Shown here one piece after another: positions 5,988 through 10,113 of a stretch of 10,113 nt of DNA; position 1 is the stretch's first letter; the number at the start of each line of letters is the position of its first letter. The translations under genes and the position numbers were made by a program. Below the pieces are notes generated by a model. That model ran no database searches. It worked only from the letters and a program-made list of their open reading frames with translations, and was not told the origin of the DNA. Location: NCBI GenBank assembly GCA_903918155.1, contig CAIXDD010000253.1:1-10113 (forward strand). The letters run 5' to 3'. The stretch is from an uncultured Hyphomicrobiales bacterium. Lineage in GTDB: Bacteria > Pseudomonadota > Alphaproteobacteria > Rhizobiales > Beijerinckiaceae.

Positions 5988-6482
5988 GTGCGTGCGTTGG
6001 ACAGGTTCGTTTCGCATTTCACCAATCGGCTGGACTCCAAGGGGCGGGTCTCCATTCCCGCGCCCTTTCGGGCGGTTCTGACGCGGGACGGATTCGACGT
6101 TCTCTACGTTCATCCTTCGCTGGATGCGGAAGCGCTCGATTGCGGCGGCTTCGCTTTGGTGAAGGAGATCGACACGGTGCTGAGCCGTTTCGCCGCCTAT
6201 TCCGCGGAACACGACGTCTATTCGACGGCGCTTCTGGGGGATGGGGAGGCGCTCAAGGCGGATCCGGAAGGCCGGATTTTCTTGCCGGAGCGGTTCAAGG
6301 CCTATGCGGGCCTTGGGGACGAGGCGACCTTCGTGGGGCAGGGATACAAATTTCAGATCTGGGAGCCGGGGCGGTTCCGCATTCACCTGGAAGAGGCCAG
6401 AAACCAGGTGCGCAGTTTGCGGAAACAACTTGGCGCCAGAGGCGCTGCGGATCAGCCGCAGCCTCGAGGAGCGCGGGAATGA
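5988..6482 (+). CDS. mraZ: Transcriptional regulator MraZ (dcw cluster repressor)
   Basis: MraZ is a ring-forming AbrB-like DNA-binding protein that represses its own division and cell wall operon. The product is 164 residues from GTG 5988 or 161 from TTG 5997; E. coli MraZ has 152. Both AbrB-like repeats carry the DxxxR motif: Asp16-Ser-Lys-Gly-Arg20 followed by VSIPAPFR, and Asp92-Pro-Glu-Gly-Arg96 followed by IFLPERF. The conserved family N-terminus reads DRFVSHFTNRLDSKGRV, and most relatives start with Met directly before DRF. That suggests the TTG at 5997 could be the true start; neither candidate has a good Shine-Dalgarno. The tail after about residue 148 (GARGAADQPQPRGARE) is low-complexity and unlike the conserved core. 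Its own predicted boxes sit in the promoter about 110 bp upstream. The stop TGA overlaps the rsmH ATG by 2 nt (ATGA). Confidence 0.94.
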   Translation: MRALDRFVSHFTNRLDSKGRVSIPAPFRAVLTRDGFDVLYVHPSLDAEALDCGGFALVKEIDTVLSRFAAYSAEHDVYSTALLGDGEALKADPEGRIFLPERFKAYAGLGDEATFVGQGYKFQIWEPGRFRIHLEEARNQVRSLRKQLGARGAADQPQPRGARE

Positions 6483-7555
6483 CGACGGGTCGCGGCGAGG
6501 AGTCTTCTCTTCCCGCTGGCGGACCGGCCCGGCACATTCCCGTGCTCCTCGCAGACGTCCTCGAAGCGCTCGCCCCCAAGCCCGGCGGCGTCTATCTCGA
6601 CGGAACCTTCGGCGCAGGCGGTTATGCGCGCGCCCTTCTCGCCATTCCCGACGTGCGCGTCGTCGCGCTCGATCGCGACCCGGACGCCATCGCCGGCGGC
6701 CAGGCGCTCGTCGCGCAGGCGCACGGCCGGCTCACGCTCGTCAACGCGCGGTTCGGCGCGCTCGATGAGGCCGCGCGCGCAGCCGGTTTTCCCGCGCTCG
6801 ACGGCGTGACGCTGGACGTGGGCGTCTCCTCCATGCAGATCGACGAGGCCGCGCGCGGCTTTTCCTTCCGTTTCGACGGCCCGCTCGACATGCGCATGGA
6901 GCAGGCGGGCCGCAGCGCCGCCGACATCGTGAACGGCGCGCCGGAGGAGGAGATCGCCGACATCCTCTATTATTACGGCGAAGAGCGGCAGGCGCGGCGC
7001 ATAGCGCGCGCCATCGTCGCCGACCGCGAGGCGCGGCCCTTTCTCACCACGCGCCAATTGGCGGGCCTGTGCGAACGCGTGGCGCCCGCCAAGCCGACCC
7101 AGATTCACGCCGCCACGCGCACGTTTCAGGCGCTGCGCATCGCGGTGAACGACGAGCTTGCCGAATTGACGCGCGCGCTGGCGGCGGCCGAACGCGCGCT
7201 TGCGCCCGGCGGCGCGCTCGCCATCGTGAGCTTCCATTCGCTTGAGGATCGCATCGTGAAGCAGTTTTTCGCGGAGCGCTCAGGCCGGGGCCGGGCGGCC
7301 TCGCGCCTCCTGCCCGGCGAGCCCGTGCCGCCGGCCTCCACGTTCGACCATGCGAGCGCGCCGGTCGCGCCTTCGTCGCAGGAGGCGTCGGCCAATCCGC
7401 GCGCGCGATCGGCCAAACTGCGCGTCGCGCGCCGCACGCAGGCGCCGGCGCTGGGCCTTGCGGGCGAATGGGCGAAACTCGCGCGATTGCCCGTCCGAGA
7501 AGGACAAAGCGGGCGCAAGGGCGCGCGCTCCGAACCCCGCGGCGGAGGGCGTTGA
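6479..7555 (+). CDS. rsmH: 16S rRNA (cytosine-1402-N4) methyltransferase RsmH (MraW)
   Basis: RsmH methylates N4 of C1402 in the 16S rRNA P-site using SAM. The 358-residue product carries HIPVLLADVLEAL (19-31), SAM motif DGTFGAGGY (41-49), VALDRDPDAI (62-71), DVGVSSMQID (113-122), GPLDMRM (134-140) and SFHSLEDRIVKQFF (from 251). The start ATG at 6479 overlaps the mraZ stop and has GAGGAG at 6466-6471, 7 nt upstream. The frame is open further upstream through mraZ, but that is a GC-rich artefact: the conserved N-terminus begins about 18 residues after this ATG. The protein is longer than the 313 residues of E. coli RsmH. After the usual closing block RSAKLRVARRT it has about 38 more residues, Gly/Arg-rich at the end. 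It is second in the dcw cluster, one base before ftsL. Confidence 0.96.
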   Translation: MTTGRGEESSLPAGGPARHIPVLLADVLEALAPKPGGVYLDGTFGAGGYARALLAIPDVRVVALDRDPDAIAGGQALVAQAHGRLTLVNARFGALDEAARAAGFPALDGVTLDVGVSSMQIDEAARGFSFRFDGPLDMRMEQAGRSAADIVNGAPEEEIADILYYYGEERQARRIARAIVADREARPFLTTRQLAGLCERVAPAKPTQIHAATRTFQALRIAVNDELAELTRALAAAERALAPGGALAIVSFHSLEDRIVKQFFAERSGRGRAASRLLPGEPVPPASTFDHASAPVAPSSQEASANPRARSAKLRVARRTQAPALGLAGEWAKLARLPVREGQSGRKGARSEPRGGGR

Positions 7556-7556
7556 C

Positions 7557-8000
7557 ATGATCTTGCGCACGCTGAACGTCTTCGCCGTCGCCGCCCTTCT
7601 GGGCTCGGCCGTCTACGCCTATACGGTGAAATACGAGACGATCTATTTCTCCGAACAGATCTCCAAACTGAAGAACGGCAATCATCGCGAACGCGAAGCG
7701 ATAGCTGTGCTGCGCGCCGAATGGGCCCATCTGGTGCGCCCCACGCGCATCCAGGCGCTCGCCGATCAGCATCTCGACCTGAAGCAATTGACCGTGGACC
7801 AGATCGTTCAGGTCATGGATTTGCCCGATCGTCCGCCGAAAGTGGATTCCATCGGCCGCAAGCTCGAGCTTCTCGGTCTGGCCGAACCCACCAGCACGCC
7901 GCGCGAGGACGGGCCGCGAAGGCCGGTTCCCGCCGCGACGAACGGCCTGACCACCGGGGCTATTCCCGCCGTGCGTCGGCCGCAGGAGCCTGCGCGATGA
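7557..8000 (+). CDS. ftsL: Cell division protein FtsL
   Basis: FtsL is a small bitopic divisome protein that works with FtsB/FtsQ to activate FtsWI. The 147-residue product has a very short cytoplasmic start, one membrane helix (about residues 3-24, LRTLNVFAVAALLGSAVYAY), and a heptad-like segment (about 26-62). A conserved-looking LVRPTRIQALADQHLDL (about 59-75) follows; the P-x-R-I-x-x-L-A pattern is typical of FtsL. A Pro-rich tail of about 50 residues (from roughly 98) ends the protein. GGAGG at 7544-7548 is 8 nt before the ATG, which lies one base after the rsmH stop. The position between rsmH and ftsI supports the call, since FtsL sequences are poorly conserved. Confidence 0.9.
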   Translation: MILRTLNVFAVAALLGSAVYAYTVKYETIYFSEQISKLKNGNHREREAIAVLRAEWAHLVRPTRIQALADQHLDLKQLTVDQIVQVMDLPDRPPKVDSIGRKLELLGLAEPTSTPREDGPRRPVPAATNGLTTGAIPAVRRPQEPAR

Positions 8001-9769
8001 CGAGCGGCCCGACGCCAGCCCAGCAGCCCCGCAAACGCAGCCTGCGCGCGCGCGCCATGGTGCAGTTGCGCGCGATGTTCGGCACGCGCATCGCCAAGAG
8101 CGGCGGGCGCATTCGGCTCGTCGCCTTGGGATTCGTCGGCCTTTATCTGATGATCGGGGGCAAGCTGATCTGGCTTGGCTTGCAGCCGGAGCCGCAGACG
8201 CTGCGGCGCGCGGCGGCGGAGGCCAGCTCGCGCGCGCGTCCGCAGATCGTGGACCGCAACGGCGAGATTCTGGCTGCCGACGTGCGCATCGATTCCGTCT
8301 TCGCCGAGCCCCGCAACATCGTCGACAAGGACGAGGCGGTGGAGCTGCTCACCGCCGTCCTTCCCAGCCTCGACGCCAAGGAGCTGCGCGACAAGCTCGC
8401 CTCCCGCAAGGGTTTCGTGTGGGTGAAGCGGGGCGTGTCGCCCAAGGAGCGCGAGGAGGTGTTCCGCCTCGGCCTGCCGGGCGTGGGCTTCCTGCCCGAG
8501 CACAAGCGCGTCTATCCCAACGGACCCATCGCAGCCCATGTGCTGGGCTTCACCAACACCGACAATATCGGCATCGCCGGCATCGAGAAATATATCGACA
8601 CGCTGGGCTTCGCCGAACTCAGCAGCGCGGGCTTCCGCGTGAGCGCCGACAATCTTCAGCCCATCAAACTGTCGCTCGACGTCCGGGCCACCCATGCGGT
8701 GCGCGACGAACTCATGAAGGGCATCGAGCGCTACAAGGCGAAGGCGGCGGCCGCCGCCATCATGGACGTGGACACGGGCGAGGTCATCGCCATCGCCTCG
8801 CTGCCCGATTACGACCCCAACAATCCCGTCGACGCGCTCGACCCGCTGCGCATCAACCGCATGACCGTCGGCGTCTTTGAAATGGGCTCGACCTTCAAGG
8901 CGCTCACGCTCGCCATGGCGCTGGAATCGCGCAAGGTGACGTTGAATTCGCGCATCGACGCGCGCGGCGGCCTGCGCTACGGGCGTTTCAACATTCGCGA
9001 TTTCCATGCGCAGAACCGCACGCTCACCCTGTCGGAAGTGTTCACCTATTCCTCCAACGTCGGCACGGCGCGCGCCGCGCTGATGGTAGGCGTGGAGGGG
9101 CACAAGCAATTCCTCGGCAAGATCGGCCAGCTGGAGCGCATGCGCACGGAGATCCCCGAAAGCGCGGAGCCCATCGTCCCCAAGCGCTGGGGCGAACTCA
9201 ATACGATGACGATCGCCTTCGGCCACGGGCTTGCGGTCGCGCCCTTGCAGGCGATGATGGCGGTGGGCGCGCTCGTCAACGGCGGCAAGCTCGTGAAGCC
9301 GACGTTCCGCATGCGCACGATGGAAGAGGCGCAAGAGGACGCGCCGCAGGTGATCCGCGCCGAAACCAGCGAACAGATGCGCTATCTCATGCGCTTGAAC
9401 GCGGAGGTCGGCTCCGCGCGCACCATCGACGTGCGCGGCTATTTCGCCGGCGGCAAGACGGGCACCGCGAACAAGGCGATCAACGGGCGTTACGCGACCG
9501 ACCGCGTGTTCACGACCTTCACCGCCATCGCGCCGTCCGACAAGCCGAAATATCTTTTCTTCACGGTCTTCGACGAACCGCAGGGCGTGCCCGAAACGCA
9601 GAACCAGCGCACGGCGGCGTGGAACGCGGGCGCCACCACCGGGCGCATCATCGAACGCGTGACGCCGCTGCTCGGCCTGCCGCCGCGCCCCGTCACGCCC
9701 ACCGGCTCTTTCCCCACGGTCGCGAAACTGGGCATCGGCTTGCCGAGCGCCGGGAGCGCTTGGCGTTGA
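7997..9769 (+). CDS. ftsI: Peptidoglycan D,D-transpeptidase FtsI (penicillin-binding protein 3)
   Basis: FtsI cross-links septal peptidoglycan in the divisome with FtsW. The product has 590 residues, as in E. coli (588). A basic cytoplasmic tail of about 37 residues precedes one membrane helix (about 38-62). The non-catalytic pedestal follows, with RPQIVDRNGEILAADV and KRVYPNGPIAAHVLGF. The transpeptidase domain carries all active-site motifs: Ser298-Thr-Phe-Lys301 (in EMGSTFK), Ser352-Ser-Asn354 and Lys487-Thr-Gly489 (in GGKTGTANKA). The ATG at 7997 overlaps the ftsL stop (ATGA), with AGGAG at 7984-7988 eight nt upstream. The open frame extends 92 codons further upstream inside ftsL but without FtsI-like sequence. 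The stop TGA overlaps the TTG start of murE. Confidence 0.97.
   Translation: MTSGPTPAQQPRKRSLRARAMVQLRAMFGTRIAKSGGRIRLVALGFVGLYLMIGGKLIWLGLQPEPQTLRRAAAEASSRARPQIVDRNGEILAADVRIDSVFAEPRNIVDKDEAVELLTAVLPSLDAKELRDKLASRKGFVWVKRGVSPKEREEVFRLGLPGVGFLPEHKRVYPNGPIAAHVLGFTNTDNIGIAGIEKYIDTLGFAELSSAGFRVSADNLQPIKLSLDVRATHAVRDELMKGIERYKAKAAAAAIMDVDTGEVIAIASLPDYDPNNPVDALDPLRINRMTVGVFEMGSTFKALTLAMALESRKVTLNSRIDARGGLRYGRFNIRDFHAQNRTLTLSEVFTYSSNVGTARAALMVGVEGHKQFLGKIGQLERMRTEIPESAEPIVPKRWGELNTMTIAFGHGLAVAPLQAMMAVGALVNGGKLVKPTFRMRTMEEAQEDAPQVIRAETSEQMRYLMRLNAEVGSARTIDVRGYFAGGKTGTANKAINGRYATDRVFTTFTAIAPSDKPKYLFFTVFDEPQGVPETQNQRTAAWNAGATTGRIIERVTPLLGLPPRPVTPTGSFPTVAKLGIGLPSAGSAWR
9752..9756 (+). promoter_or_regulatory. 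Shine-Dalgarno GGGAG deciding the murE TTG start
   Basis: GGGAG lies 9 nt before TTG 9766. Another in-frame TTG at 9760 would be only 3 nt from it, so 9766 is preferred. Confidence 0.55.
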
Positions 9770-10113
9770 GGCGCCTGGCCGATCTCTTACCGAATGCGGC
9801 GGGCGCCTTTGGCGCGCGCGAGATCGCGGGCGTGGCCTGCGACAGCCGGCGCGTCGCGCCGGGCTTCGCCTTTTTCGCGCTGCGCGGCGCCAGGGAGGAC
9901 GGGCTCGCCCATGCGCCCGCGGCGCTGGCGGCGGGCGCGGCCGTCATCGTCGCGGAGCGCGCGCTGGAGGGCGCGCGGGCGCAAGATTGCCTCGTGGTCG
10001 CGGATGCGCGTCTGGCGCTGGCGCAGGCGGCGGCGCGTTTCCATGACGCCCAGCCGCGCGTCATCGTGGCGGTGACCGGCACGAGCGGCAAGACGTCGGT
10101 CGCCGCTTTCGTG
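9766..10113 (+). CDS. murE: UDP-N-acetylmuramoyl-tripeptide synthetase MurE, N-terminal 116 residues, cut by the right edge
   Basis: MurE adds the third residue, meso-diaminopimelate in Gram-negatives, to UDP-MurNAc-dipeptide with ATP in the cytoplasm. The frame runs from TTG 9766 to the window end without a stop. Visible are RLADLLP at the N-terminus, the nucleotide-sugar-binding DSRRV (26-30) with GFAFFALRG (33-41), and the P-loop VTGTSGKTSVA (103-113). The P-loop has Ser where E. coli MurE has Asn (GTNGKT). Position right after ftsI separates it from the related MurF, MurC and MurD. The start is a TTG sharing bases with the ftsI stop (TTGA), which implies coupled translation; the upstream GGGAG at 9 nt supports it. 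Everything after the P-loop lies outside the window. Confidence 0.94.
   Translation, partial: MRRLADLLPNAAGAFGAREIAGVACDSRRVAPGFAFFALRGAREDGLAHAPAALAAGAAVIVAERALEGARAQDCLVVADARLALAQAAARFHDAQPRVIVAVTGTSGKTSVAAFV

Noticed and set aside
5858..6478. Open frame in the rsmH frame running back through mraZ and its leader, suggesting a 565-residue fusion
   Set aside because: RsmH similarity starts only after ATG 6479, which has a strong Shine-Dalgarno; the upstream part is the stop-poor alternate frame of mraZ in GC-rich DNA.
7808..9334. Minus-strand open frame of 508 codons opposite ftsI
   Set aside because: FtsI with all active-site motifs occupies the plus strand; the antisense frame is a GC-rich shadow.

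Overview
The window is a GC-rich, densely packed piece of chromosome that reads as an alphaproteobacterium, most likely Hyphomicrobiales (Rhizobiales). The basis is gene family resemblance (MraZ, MurE with a GTSGKT P-loop, OpgC, and an ArsR-methyltransferase fusion beside metF/metH), the codon use and the promoter style. Genus is not decidable by eye; a relative of Methylocystis, Methylosinus or Beijerinckiaceae is only a guess. I see no mobile element, tRNA, rRNA, CRISPR array or phage gene.

Left part, all on the minus strand (3397 down to 1): a methionine-cycle operon in the order regulator - metF - metH. The regulator is an ArsR-type winged helix fused to a SAM-dependent methyltransferase fold (SahR-like). 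Its stop overlaps the metF start, and metF is 2 nt from metH, which runs off the left edge after 488 codons. MetF makes 5-methyl-tetrahydrofolate, MetH uses it to remethylate homocysteine, and the regulator probably senses S-adenosylhomocysteine or S-adenosylmethionine. An AT-rich dyad sits over the -10 region and start codon of the regulator gene, which looks leaderless.

Middle part, also minus (5642 down to 3631): opgC, an integral-membrane acyltransferase of the glucan-succinylation family, overlapping by 25 nt a secreted SGNH/GDSL hydrolase-like protein. The pair looks like a membrane acyl donor plus a periplasmic acyl-handling partner, possibly an envelope-glycan modification module. This is the least described part of the window.

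Right part, plus strand (from about 5838 to the right edge): the start of the division and cell wall (dcw) cluster, mraZ - rsmH - ftsL - ftsI - murE. Genes overlap by a few bases or are one base apart, so translation is probably coupled. The promoter in front of mraZ contains four 10-bp-phased CCC(A/G) blocks (TGGG/CGGG on the other strand), the known pattern of MraZ autoregulatory boxes. murE is cut by the right edge after 116 codons.

The 345-bp divergent region between opgC and mraZ (5643-5987) holds a strong dyad around a candidate opgC promoter, a TTAA cluster reminiscent of CtrA sites, the MraZ box array and a roughly 115-nt mraZ leader. The 233-bp gap 3398-3630 holds the regulator's promoter and otherwise only GC-rich sequence with short palindromes.
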